Positions 9,661-17,107 of a stretch of 64,000 bases of DNA are shown here, piece by piece. How positions within the stretch are numbered: position 1 is the first letter of the stretch; each line of letters starts with the position of its first letter. The DNA comes from Pseudoglutamicibacter albus. Lineage in GTDB: Bacteria; Actinomycetota; Actinomycetes; Actinomycetales; Micrococcaceae. The notes under the pieces were generated by a model that saw only the letters and a program-made list of their open reading frames with translations, was not told where the DNA came from and searched no databases. A program made the translations under genes and the position numbers. Location of the stretch: contig NZ_JAVDXX010000001.1 of NCBI RefSeq assembly GCF_031458175.1, forward strand, positions 2,046,001-2,110,000, given 5' to 3'.

Positions 9661-9744
9661 GCCGCCCTCCCCCAGAACTAGGCCGCACTCTCCCCCATAG
9701 ATTTGTACATCGAGTTCCGTACATAGAGATCCGTACACAGTTCC
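9658..9744. repeat. Short tandem repeats in the trxB-trxA spacer
   Basis: Two imperfect copies of TAGGCCGCNCTCNCCCCA-like sequence lie at about 9658-9675 and 9679-9698. Three imperfect copies of GTACATCGAGTTCC follow at 9705-9718, 9719-9732 and 9733-9744, the last one shortened. No function is known. Confidence 0.7.
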
Positions 9745-9819
9745 GCAGCCGCCTCGCTGGTAGAGCGTGCGTCTGTCCCGAACCCAACAATCTTTTCCCA
9801 TCGAGTTTTAGGAGTAGAT

Positions 9820-10143
9820 ATGAGCAACGTTATTGATGTAACTGAAGCAGATTTCGAGGAGAAGGTCCTCAAGAATGAGAAGACCGTTCTGGTGGACTTC
9901 TGGGCAGAATGGTGCGGCCCTTGCCGCGCCCTTGGACCGGTTCTCGAGGAGATCCAGGAAGAGGACGGAGGGAAGCTGCAGGTAGTCAAGGTCAACGTTG
10001 ACGAGAACCAGGGTATCGCCGCGAAGTACGGGATCACCTCGATCCCTGCTGTGTTCGCTTTCAAGGGTGGCCAGCACGTCGCTACCTCTATCGGTGCGAA
10101 GCCAAAGGCTCAGCTACTCGACGCCTTCAAGGACTACATCTAA
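9820..10143 (+). CDS. trxA: Thioredoxin
   Basis: A small cytoplasmic dithiol reductase of 107 residues, the standard size. The active site WCGPC is at residues 31-35, preceded by VLVDFWAE. The conserved cis-proline segment SIPAV lies in the second half. The ATG at 9820 has GGAG about ten bases upstream. It pairs with trxB immediately before it. A 17-bp stem terminator follows at 10251-10288, after three parS-like sites. Confidence 0.97.
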   Translation: MSNVIDVTEADFEEKVLKNEKTVLVDFWAEWCGPCRALGPVLEEIQEEDGGKLQVVKVNVDENQGIAAKYGITSIPAVFAFKGGQHVATSIGAKPKAQLLDAFKDYI

Positions 10144-10154
10144 TCGACCGGGTT

Positions 10155-10170
10155 TGTTTCACATGAAACA
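10155..10170. promoter_or_regulatory. parS site 1
   Basis: TGTTTCACATGAAACA, one base different from the canonical parS palindrome TGTTTCACGTGAAACA bound by ParB. It lies 12 bases after trxA. Confidence 0.8.
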
Positions 10171-10192
10171 TGCCGCAGCTCGGCCGTTCCTT

Positions 10193-10208
10193 TGTTCCAC
10201 GTGAAACA
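10193..10208. promoter_or_regulatory. parS site 2
   Basis: TGTTCCACGTGAAACA, one base different from canonical parS. Confidence 0.85.
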
Positions 10209-10225
10209 CGGCGGATACTAGCTAG

Positions 10226-10241
10226 CGTTTCACGTGAAACG
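10226..10241. promoter_or_regulatory. parS site 3
   Basis: CGTTTCACGTGAAACG, with the perfect 14-bp core GTTTCACGTGAAAC. Sites 1-3 are spaced 38 and 33 bases apart. Confidence 0.92.
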
Positions 10242-10250
10242 TAGACATGC

Positions 10251-10288
10251 ATGAGGGAGTCAGTTCCAGTGGGAACTGACTCCCTCAT
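10251..10288 (+). terminator. Terminator of trxA
   Basis: A perfect 17-bp stem with arms 10251-10267 and 10272-10288 and loop AGTG, followed by TTTCTT. It lies beyond the three parS sites, which are therefore within the predicted trxA 3' region. Confidence 0.85.
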
Positions 10289-10354
10289 TTCTTATCCACT
10301 CGCTTCGCATACGCAATCACGTTCCTAACCTATCCTCCGTTCCGACCCTCCTGC

Positions 10355-10445
10355 TCCGGTCTGTTGTTCGGAGTTATCTGCTCTGAGTCTGCTGTTCGGA
10401 GCCTTCTGTTCGGCGTCTGTGTTCTGAGTCTTCTGTTCTGAGGCA
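10355..10445. repeat. Degenerate short tandem repeat
   Basis: Five to six imperfect copies of a 13-15 base unit resembling TCTGCTGTTCGGAG (plus strand). Units vary in length and sequence and no reading frame is conserved. Confidence 0.5.
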
Positions 10446-11067
10446 TTGAGCCGCCCCGATACTCCGTTCCTTTCCGTGTCTCCTACTTGGCCTGCGCGTC
10501 GATGGAGAGACCCTGTTGTATGTGCAACGAGCCTGGCTTGTTCGACCGTCGCTTGCAATCACTTGTTTGTGCCTTCTTCAGCTTTCACAGCGTGAACTTG
10601 GTCTGGGCACACGGGTACGAGTGCGCACGCATGTGGACGCCCACGAAAGACTGGCAATCAGGACGCGTGAGTGACAGTGCTATCTGCAGACAGGCGCCGG
10701 TCCTATTAGCTGATGTAGCCGCCATGTACTGGCCCAGCGTTCCTTCGTCCTGTCTTATCCGGCGCCTCTACCACTCCCCCGCATCGGCCTCGAACGTACC
10801 GCTTCTGATATTCCACGCAACCTATGCTCGCCTCGCATAGCGTAACGATGACGCGACTCAGTACATTCTGTTTCGTGCTGACTAACAGTCTTCTTCTGTT
10901 GTATCTGCAGTTGATGTGCACTGCCGACGCCACTCATTACTTCTGTCCTGGAAACCAGATTCTGCGTCTTGCTGCGTGGTCCTGCGTCGACGTGGTTGCC
11001 AGGAACGGCCGGCACACCTTGCCTCATGAATAATCTGAACGCTGCCCGACGGACAATCCGCGTCCAA

Positions 11068-11083
11068 TGTTTCACATGAAACA
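11068..11083. promoter_or_regulatory. parS site 4
   Basis: TGTTTCACATGAAACA, identical to site 1 and one base off canonical parS. Confidence 0.8.
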
Positions 11084-11231
11084 ACCACTCCCCTGCTACC
11101 GCGTATCTCGGTGGGCGCTCATTTCATACAACGGGATCCACACCGTCTGCAACTACGAAGTCAATGGCACGGATCAATGTGTTGAGGTCATGACCCACTG
11201 CAGCAACAATGTGCAGGTCTGAGAAGTGTTT

Positions 11232-11565
11232 GGTTTCCCGACAGGGTTCACCCGCAACCACCCTGTCCACCCCAGAGATCTCTCATGACACCCTTCCAAT
11301 CACGTCTCACGACTTCTTCACCCATGTGTCACGACATCGTTCACATCACGAGGCGAGGTGCGAGCCTTCCGTCATTGCATCCCACGTCAAGACACGGGCG
11401 GCGGCAAAATGAGCTTGTCCCGGCGGTCAGGAACAACGAATACATCAGTGTGCAGTAGCGGCAACCGGAACAAAACAGCCCTGGGAACACCGGAATCCGC
11501 AATACTGCAGAGAGGTTCCCTGGCCGTCTTTGCTGACCGCACAACGCGGAACGATGTCCTGAAAC
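11232..11565. repeat. Non-coding direct repeat, copy A (left of parB)
   Basis: It aligns along its length, in the same orientation, with 13555-13865 on the other side of parB. Shared blocks include TGGTTTCNCGACA, CCCAGAGATNTNTCANGACACCC, ATGTGTCACGACATCGT, GGTGCGA, GGGAACACCGG and GCGGAACGATGTCCTGA, in the same order. Small insertions and deletions break any shared reading frame. Confidence 0.8.
11327..11336. promoter_or_regulatory. TGTC-N2-GACA dyad in copy A
   Basis: TGTCACGACA, a perfect 4+4 inverted repeat. One-mismatch relatives lie at 11281-11290, 11555-11564 and 11606-11615. The binding protein is unknown. Confidence 0.4.
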
Positions 11566-11637
11566 ATCCACCAAGAAGCGGAAGGCGGAACTACCACATC
11601 AATACAGTCACGACACATCACCACTATGGGACACAAA

Positions 11638-11680
11638 AGGTAGGGCCTGGTTCGGATAGCTTCCGAACCAGGCCCTACCT
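11638..11680 (-). terminator. Terminator of parB
   Basis: A perfect 19-bp stem, arms 11638-11656 and 11662-11680. Read on the minus strand it is followed by TTTTGTG. It lies 50 bases past the parB stop. Confidence 0.85.
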
Positions 11681-11730
11681 CGTTTCACGGTCAACACGTC
11701 AGTCAAGGACTCACGCGGGCAATACAAGAG

Positions 11731-13275
11731 CTACTCTCCGAGACCCGTCTCGCCCTTGATGATGCCCATGATGCGGTTGAGGTCATCAACTGAGGCGAAG
11801 TCAATTTGCACCTTACCCTTGCGGGCGCCAAGCGTAATCTTGACGTTAGTCTCGAGCCGGTCTTGGAGTTGGTTGGCGAAGAAGTCCAACCGCTCCTGCC
11901 TGCGAGGCTCAGCAACCTTCCGACGTTTCTGAGGCTCACCCTGACGTTCAATAGCCTGAGCGAGCTCTTCAGTCGCACGTACAGAAAGGCCTTCGTTGAC
12001 TACACGTTGCGCCAGCTTTTCCATATCCTCGGTGCTGCTCAGGGCCAGGATGGCGCGCGCATGACCTGCCGAGAGAACCCCTGCGGCCACACGGCGCTGT
12101 ACCAACGCTGGCAGGCGTAGCAACCGGATCGTATTGGAGATCTGAGGACGGGAACGACCGATGCGTTCAGACAACTCCTCCTGAGTACACTCAAACTCAG
12201 CCATCAACTGCTGATACGCGGCTGCTTCTTCAAGCGGGTTGAGTTGAGACCTGTGAAGGTTTTCAAGCAGGGCGTCCCTGAGCAGGTCAGAGTCATCGGT
12301 CTCCCGAATAATGGCAGGGATGACATCGAAACCTGCTTCTTGGGTGGCGCGCCAGCGGCGTTCACCCATCACCAACTCATACCGTGGTCCACCTTCTTCG
12401 CGTGAAGGCCGCACGACTACCGGTTGAAGCAGGCCGATCTCTTTGATCGAATGAACTAGCTCAGCGAGTTCTTCTTCGTCGAATACCTGCCGCGGCTGTT
12501 TACGGTTCGGGTGAATGTCATCGACGGGAATTTCGCTGAACGTCGCGCCTGGCACTGCAACTAAGTCGTCACCTGCCGTCGCCGTCTCAATGTCGCCGCT
12601 ACCAGCAGAGCCTCTCGTTCCACGTGAAACACTCTCTTGACTCCGAGTCGAGAGCACGTCTGGTACAGACATTCGTGATCGCGAGTCTCGCCTAGTCTCG
12701 TGGGCGCCACTGCCGTCTACTGAATCATGTTCAGTGCTGCGATCCGCCTCGGTGGTGAAGAAGAAGTCCACAGGGCGCCGCTTGTGGTTAGCTTTATCCC
12801 CCGTTGCTTTCCGCGCGGATTTACCACCCTGGACATTGGAGGCTGAAGTTGCCTGCGTTTCACGTGAAACTTCAGACGCCTTAGAGCGTCCAGTTGTGTT
12901 GCTTGCTCTAGATTTCTCAGCGGGTGTACGCGCCTCACTCTTGGTTGCTTTCGCATCATCTTTGGTCGACGTAGGCTTACTCTGCGACGCCTTAGCGCTA
13001 CCTGTCTTGGTCGTCGCAGATTTCGCCTTAGTGGTGGAAGACTTTTGTGTTGCTTGAGTCTTCGACTTTTTAGATCCGGTCTCCGCAGATGTAGCCGAGG
13101 ACTGAGAAGATGCCTTCGTACGAGTCGCGCCCTTCGCGGCCTCTGTACGGGTCTTGGCTCGTTGCTCTGTATCTTCGTTGTTCGCTGTAGTTTCGTTGGC
13201 GGATTGTTGTGGGGTGCTCGCCCCGATGAGTGCACCTAGTCCCCTACCGAGACCGCGCCTACGTGGTGTGGCCAT
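11731..13275 (-). CDS. parB: Chromosome-partitioning protein ParB with long N-terminal extension
   Basis: ParB is a CTP-dependent clamp that loads at parS and spreads, organising the origin region for segregation with ParA and SMC. It has 514 residues. The conserved start [11 protein letters not shown] (7-17) is followed by about 220 residues of Lys/Ser/Thr/Ala-rich low-complexity sequence. The ParB/Srx domain begins near 245 (NRKQPRQ) and includes the CTP-binding GERRWRA near 302. The HTH is near 362-388 ([15 protein letters not shown]) and the dimerisation domain is C-terminal. The family is usually 280-380 residues, so the extension is unusual. Two parS sites lie inside the gene. It is not adjacent to parA and must have its own promoter in 13276-14839. 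Confidence 0.96.
   Translation of the reverse strand: MATPRRRGLGRGLGALIGASTPQQSANETTANNEDTEQRAKTRTEAAKGATRTKASSQSSATSAETGSKKSKTQATQKSSTTKAKSATTKTGSAKASQSKPTSTKDDAKATKSEARTPAEKSRASNTTGRSKASEVSRETQATSASNVQGGKSARKATGDKANHKRRPVDFFFTTEADRSTEHDSVDGSGAHETRRDSRSRMSVPDVLSTRSQESVSRGTRGSAGSGDIETATAGDDLVAVPGATFSEIPVDDIHPNRKQPRQVFDEEELAELVHSIKEIGLLQPVVVRPSREEGGPRYELVMGERRWRATQEAGFDVIPAIIRETDDSDLLRDALLENLHRSQLNPLEEAAAYQQLMAEFECTQEELSERIGRSRPQISNTIRLLRLPALVQRRVAAGVLSAGHARAILALSSTEDMEKLAQRVVNEGLSVRATEELAQAIERQGEPQKRRKVAEPRRQERLDFFANQLQDRLETNVKITLGARKGKVQIDFASVDDLNRIMGIIKGETGLGE
12616..12631. promoter_or_regulatory. parS site 5, inside parB
   Basis: CGTTCCACGTGAAACA, one core mismatch. It lies inside the parB coding sequence, in the linker before the ParB/Srx domain. 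Confidence 0.82.
12856..12871. promoter_or_regulatory. parS site 6, inside parB
   Basis: CGTTTCACGTGAAACT with the perfect core GTTTCACGTGAAAC, inside the low-complexity part of parB. Confidence 0.9.
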
Positions 13276-13438
13276 CTAAACGCTCCTTCGCTCGCAACTA
13301 GTTTATCCGCTTTGGCGCGAATCCCGGCCTTGGACTTGGTAGGTTTCCCCGCAATTCATTTTTCCTGATCAGTACAGTGAGCCGCGGGCTCCCGCCTCAT
13401 ACGGTTTCCATCCCTATCGCAGGCTAGTTTCATGCCTG

Positions 13439-13454
13439 GGTTTCACGTGAAACG
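13439..13454. promoter_or_regulatory. parS site 7
   Basis: GGTTTCACGTGAAACG with a perfect 14-bp core, 164 bases upstream of the parB start. Confidence 0.92.
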
Positions 13455-13604
13455 GTCCAACGAGCTCGTGCATCTCTTCCGGGTTCGCTTGTTCTGGCAG
13501 GGAATAGCCAAGAAACGCCGTCTACTATCACCTTGCGCCCGTCCTGTCTCTACCTGGTTTCACGACATCACTCACCCGAAATCACCTCTTTCAGCCCAGA
13601 GATG

Positions 13605-13614
13605 TGTCACGACA
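13605..13614. promoter_or_regulatory. TGTC-N2-GACA dyad in copy B, first
   Basis: TGTCACGACA, extended to GTGTCACGACAC (13604-13615), a perfect 5+5 inverted repeat. A relative with one mismatch is at 13558-13567. Confidence 0.4.
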
Positions 13615-13627
13615 CCCCCCAACTATG

Positions 13628-13637
13628 TGTCACGACA
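13628..13637. promoter_or_regulatory. TGTC-N2-GACA dyad in copy B, second
   Basis: TGTCACGACA, 23 bases after the previous dyad. Confidence 0.4.
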
Positions 13638-13851
13638 TCGTCCCGCACAAGACAAGGTGCGACCAGTCCACTGCCGCAGACCAAGTTGAGACGGGCCGGC
13701 GCAGAAACTGGCTGTTCCGGTGGACCGCGAGTTGCGACTACACCGGAATAGACCAGCCGCTGCGGCAGCAAGATAGCCCAGGGAACACCGGGAACCGCAT
13801 GAGTGCCGGTACGTTACCGGGGCGCCTTGGCCGTGCCCAAAAGCGGAACGA

Positions 13852-13861
13852 TGTCCTGACA
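13852..13861. promoter_or_regulatory. TGTC-N2-GACA dyad in copy B, third
   Basis: TGTCCTGACA: same arms, different spacer. The equivalent place in copy A reads TGTCCTGAAA (11555-11564). Confidence 0.35.
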
Positions 13862-14058
13862 CATTACATTCCCGTCCCGTCTTCCTTTGGTACGCAAGCA
13901 GGGATCCCCTTCGTTGCAGGCGTCCCCGCATAGCTCTCTGAGGTCATGTGCGCGAGAACTGAGACGCCTTCAAACGCACAAGACCCTATTTCAGTTAGCG
14001 TTGCAACGCTGCAACAATTCGCCTTGTCGCTTACCTGCTAACCACTCTCTACTCCCTG

Positions 14059-14074
14059 CGTTTCACGTGAAACG
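14059..14074. promoter_or_regulatory. parS site 8
   Basis: CGTTTCACGTGAAACG with a perfect core. Confidence 0.92.
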
Positions 14075-14680
14075 GGCACTGGCATTCAGCATCACCGGGT
14101 TCTCATAACATCACCTAGTTGCCACGTTCCTGCGGAAACAAGAACTACGCTCCTGCCGTTACTGAAGAACGCCGGGCTTCAAGGACAGAAAGCCGAACAA
14201 CCGGGAAGATTGTCTGCCTATTGTTCAGACGCACTCACGCACAGTGGAACCTACTCACCTGGCTCAACAGCTACGTGCGTGGCTCGTGCAGGTCGGAAGG
14301 GACCCTCCTACCCCACCGACGCAGTTTAGAACAGTGAACTAGTGCACATACGCAGTCAGCTAATTAGACCAGAGCCATTCACGAGCTAGCGGCATAAACC
14401 TAGACGAGTCAACATCTCCAGTGACGCCCGGAGAATCCCTGCAGAATGTATCCGGAAGTCTAACTACCTACAGCATCTACCTCCGGCACCGCTTCTGAAC
14501 GCACGAACTCTAATAGAACTGACTCCACGCTGCAGCAAACCGCTATGGATTCCGTCCGCTCCCCTACCAGTTCGAGTGGCCCCGATCTGCGCCCATCGTA
14601 TTGATGGGCCCGCCGCATTCAGAAGCGCGTTGCATTCATGAGTCCGTCTTACTCGTAGACGCGTTGTATCCGTAGGTCCG

Positions 14681-14696
14681 CGTTTCACGTGAAACG
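14681..14696. promoter_or_regulatory. parS site 9
   Basis: CGTTTCACGTGAAACG with a perfect core, 144 bases past the parA stop. Confidence 0.92.
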
Positions 14697-14839
14697 CCCC
14701 GAAAGACTCGAATGGCCGAGAAGTGAGCCGAAATACGGAAATTGCGCCTTGGATACCCTTAGGGCAGGTCAGGTAAAAGGACTCGATCCAGGAATCCACT
14801 GTTGACAGCGGATCAACAGTGCACTCAAGTAAAAATGCT

Positions 14840-15736
14840 TTATTTGTTCAGAAGTTCCCGCGCAACGTTGATATATGCCAAGGCGCCAGTGGACGTCGGG
14901 TCATACGTCAGCACAGTCTGCTGGAAACTTGGCGCCTCTGAAATACGCACCGAACGTGGAATCACGGAATCTAGGGCCTGATCAGGGAAATGCCCCCGAA
15001 CCTCTTCGGCAACCTGCGAGGACAAGTTGGTGCGGCCATCGTACATGGTCAACAAGATAGCGCTCACCGCAAGCTCAGGGTTCAGATGCTCACGGATTAA
15101 CTCGATATTGCTCAACAGCTGGCTCAAACCCTCGAGTGCATAGTACTCACTCTGGATCGGGATCAGAACCTCACGCGCTGCAACGAAAGCGTTAACCGTC
15201 AACAGACCCAACGACGGCGGGCAGTCAATGAAAACGAAATCGAGACGAGGGAGGCCGTTGGCCTCACGGTACTCGGCGTAGTCCCGGATAGCTGTAGCCA
15301 ACCGCACGTTACGGTCCTCAAGAGAGACCAACTCAATTTCGGCGCCAGCAAGATCGATCGTCGCAGGAGCAACAACCAAGTTGTCCACGTCAGGGCAATC
15401 CTGAACCACATCAGACAACGGTGTCCCCTCAATCAGGACATCGTAGGTCGAGGGAACTTCAGAAGAGTGAGGAACATTCAACGCGGTAGAGGCGTTACCC
15501 TGGGGATCGTTATCGATCACCAGAACCTGCATGCCCTCTAAAGCAAGCGCGGCAGCCAGGTTAACGGTTGTGGTGGTTTTCCCCACGCCGCCCTTCTGGT
15601 TACTCACCGTAATAACGCGGGTCGCTTCGGGACGCTTCATATCGCCTGCAGGAAAAGAGACCTCAGCGGCAGAATTTGAATCACCAGAAATATTGTCGCC
15701 GGCCTGATTATTATCGAGCATTCCTGCGCCTCTCAT
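14840..15736 (-). CDS. parA: Chromosome-partitioning ATPase ParA
   Basis: A cytoplasmic deviant-Walker ATPase that binds DNA non-specifically and moves ParB-parS complexes. It has 298 residues with the deviant Walker A KGGVGKTT at 48-55, DNDPQGNAS after it, and Walker B VFIDCPPSLG. A polar N-terminal extension of about 38 residues precedes the fold. ATG 15736 and the in-frame ATG five codons later (15721) are both possible. It lies 22 bases after rsmG on the same strand, so it is probably the last gene of the rpmH-to-parA run. parB is not next to it. Confidence 0.96.
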   Translation of the reverse strand: MRGAGMLDNNQAGDNISGDSNSAAEVSFPAGDMKRPEATRVITVSNQKGGVGKTTTTVNLAAALALEGMQVLVIDNDPQGNASTALNVPHSSEVPSTYDVLIEGTPLSDVVQDCPDVDNLVVAPATIDLAGAEIELVSLEDRNVRLATAIRDYAEYREANGLPRLDFVFIDCPPSLGLLTVNAFVAAREVLIPIQSEYYALEGLSQLLSNIELIREHLNPELAVSAILLTMYDGRTNLSSQVAEEVRGHFPDQALDSVIPRSVRISEAPSFQQTVLTYDPTSTGALAYINVARELLNK

Positions 15737-15758
15737 CCATAACCTTCAGAGTTCAACC

Positions 15759-16520
15759 TTATCGAGGATCAACCACGATCCGCACTACGGTTGACGGCTC
15801 GGCGAGCCATTCCTCACCCACAGTTTCAATCCGGACATCCCGGCCCTTATATTTCCGGATCACCTTCGCAGCCTTTTCAACCTCAGCCGCAGCCGAACGG
15901 CCCTTCAACGCGATCAGCTCCCCTCCCCCACGCATCAGAGGAAGAGTCAAAGGAACCAGCTGACGCATCGCAGTCACTGCGCGGGCCGTCACCACATCGA
16001 CATCTAAGGTTTCGGCCATCTGTTCGGCGCGAGCCTGAACCACATCGACTCGGTCGCTCAGGCCTAAGTCCTCGATCACTTCATCAAGCCACTGGCAACG
16101 GCGCTGCAGCGGTTCAATCAAGACAAGAGTCAGGTCAGGGCGCGCTAGAGCCAAAACGATGCCCGGCAAACCAGCTCCGGAACCGACGTCAGCAACCAGT
16201 GCGCCTTCAGGCATCACATCGGCCAAAGCCGCACAGTTGAGAACATGCCGCGACCACAGAATAGGGATCTCGCGTGGACCAAGCAGGCCACGCTCAATAC
16301 CGGTTGAAGCCAGATGCCCCACGTATCGCTGAGCGAGCCCCGCGCGGTCACCAAAATAGTGTTCAACCGCGGGAAGCTCCTGCTCATTCGGTCGCGGTGC
16401 ATCTTCAGGAGCTACCGCGATCTCCGAGGAATCAATCCGCGGGCCTTCCGGGCCAGTACCGGGACGGCGCTGCTCATCATCCTGTGGACGATGCTGCTCA
16501 CCGTTGGTCTGTGGAGTCAT
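15759..16520 (-). CDS. rsmG: 16S rRNA (guanine-527-N7)-methyltransferase
   Basis: It methylates G527 of 16S rRNA using SAM. It has 253 residues: a Gln/Pro/Asp-rich N-terminal extension of about 48 residues, then the family start VEHYFGDRAGLAQRYV, the substrate-helix ILWSRHVLN near 87-95, and SAM-binding VADVGSGAGLPG at 109-120. The gene start and jag stop share base 16520, indicating coupling. Formerly gidB. Confidence 0.95.
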   Translation of the reverse strand: MTPQTNGEQHRPQDDEQRRPGTGPEGPRIDSSEIAVAPEDAPRPNEQELPAVEHYFGDRAGLAQRYVGHLASTGIERGLLGPREIPILWSRHVLNCAALADVMPEGALVADVGSGAGLPGIVLALARPDLTLVLIEPLQRRCQWLDEVIEDLGLSDRVDVVQARAEQMAETLDVDVVTARAVTAMRQLVPLTLPLMRGGGELIALKGRSAAAEVEKAAKVIRKYKGRDVRIETVGEEWLAEPSTVVRIVVDPR

Positions 16521-17107
16521 TAGCTCGCGTCCTCAGCAGGGTGCACGACGACGTGGCGGCGGGTGCCTTCACCTTCAGATTCGGAAACAAGCCCAGCTTC
16601 AGCAATGACGTCGTGAACGATCTTGCGTTCATACGGGGTCATCGGTTCCAGAGCTTCCGACTCACCTGTCTCGTTGACGGCGTCGATAGCTTTCTTCGCG
16701 ATGTCCTTGAGTTCTTCGGCGCGTTCCTTGCGGTAGCCGGCAATGTCTAGAACGAAACGTGAACGCTGGCCGGTGTGCGCCAGAACTGCCAGGCGGGTTA
16801 GTTCCTGCAGGGCGTCCAAGACCCGGCCGTCGCGGCCCACGAGTTCTTGAAGGTCCGCATCGTCATCTTCGGTTTCTACTGAAACGTAGACGCGTCCGCC
16901 ACGAACCTCGATGTCGATGTCGCCATCCAAGTCAGCGATGTCGAGGAGTTCTTCGAGATAGTCAGCTGCGGCGTCGCCTTCTTCTTCCAGGCGCTGCATC
17001 GTGAGGGATTTACCGGTTTCACGCTCAGGCTGGGCATCATCCGAGGCGCGCTCGGCGTCATTTTCGGAGGTGACTTCGAGGTCCTGCAACTGTTCGTTAT
17101 TCATCAC
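16520..17107 (-). CDS. jag: RNA-binding KH/R3H protein Jag (KhpB)
   Basis: A cytoplasmic RNA-binding protein of the Jag/KhpB family, linked to cell elongation and envelope control in Gram-positives. It has 195 residues: an acidic N-terminal segment, a KH-type domain near 60-110 (GRDGRVLDALQELTRL), and an R3H domain at the C-terminus (RSRFVLDIAGYRKER, then MTPYERKIVHD). ATG 17107 and 17104 are in tandem; both overlap the yidC stop. Its place between yidC and rsmG is the standard actinobacterial order. Confidence 0.93.
   Translation of the reverse strand: MMNNEQLQDLEVTSENDAERASDDAQPERETGKSLTMQRLEEEGDAAADYLEELLDIADLDGDIDIEVRGGRVYVSVETEDDDADLQELVGRDGRVLDALQELTRLAVLAHTGQRSRFVLDIAGYRKERAEELKDIAKKAIDAVNETGESEALEPMTPYERKIVHDVIAEAGLVSESEGEGTRRHVVVHPAEDAS

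Larger units (their letters stand above)
10289..11637. other. Gene-free stretch left of parB
   Basis: About 1.35 kb without a convincing gene. Open frames on either strand are short, rich in Cys, Arg and His, and lack ribosome sites and recognisable motifs. It holds a degenerate 13-15 base repeat of CTCNGAACAG type (10355-10445, read on the minus strand), parS site 4, and non-coding repeat copy A with its dyads. Confidence 0.6.
13555..13865. repeat. Non-coding direct repeat, copy B (right of parB)
   Basis: The counterpart of 11232-11565 in direct orientation, about 2.3 kb apart. Block order is conserved (CCCAGAGATGTGTCACGACA, ATGTGTCACGACATCGT, GGTGCGA, GGGAACACCGG, GCGGAACGATGTCCTGA), with diverged sequence between the blocks. 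Confidence 0.8.
13276..14839. other. Gene-free stretch between parB and parA
   Basis: About 1.56 kb without a convincing gene, in a place where most bacteria have parA and parB abutting. It holds parS sites 7-9, repeat copy B with dyads, a small hairpin (arms 14591-14597 and 14603-14609) and a 9-bp stem at 14797-14821 near the parA stop. The parB promoter must lie at its left end, but no clear -35/-10 pair was recognised. Confidence 0.6.

Noticed and set aside
10355-10445. Repeats resembling a CRISPR array
   Set aside because: Units are 13-15 bases, degenerate and contiguous, without unique spacers, and no cas gene is in the window.
10487-10840. A 117-codon plus-strand frame in the gene-free stretch left of parB
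   Set aside because: Odd composition (many Cys, Arg, Trp, Ser), no ribosome site, no recognisable motif.
13604-13933. Overlapping frames on both strands in repeat copy B
   Set aside because: The frames are not kept between copies A and B despite shared DNA blocks, so the DNA rather than a protein is conserved.
14797-14821. 9-bp hairpin near the parA stop as a terminator
   Set aside because: It lies beyond the stop on the minus strand but has no T-run. Kept only as a hairpin within the gene-free region.
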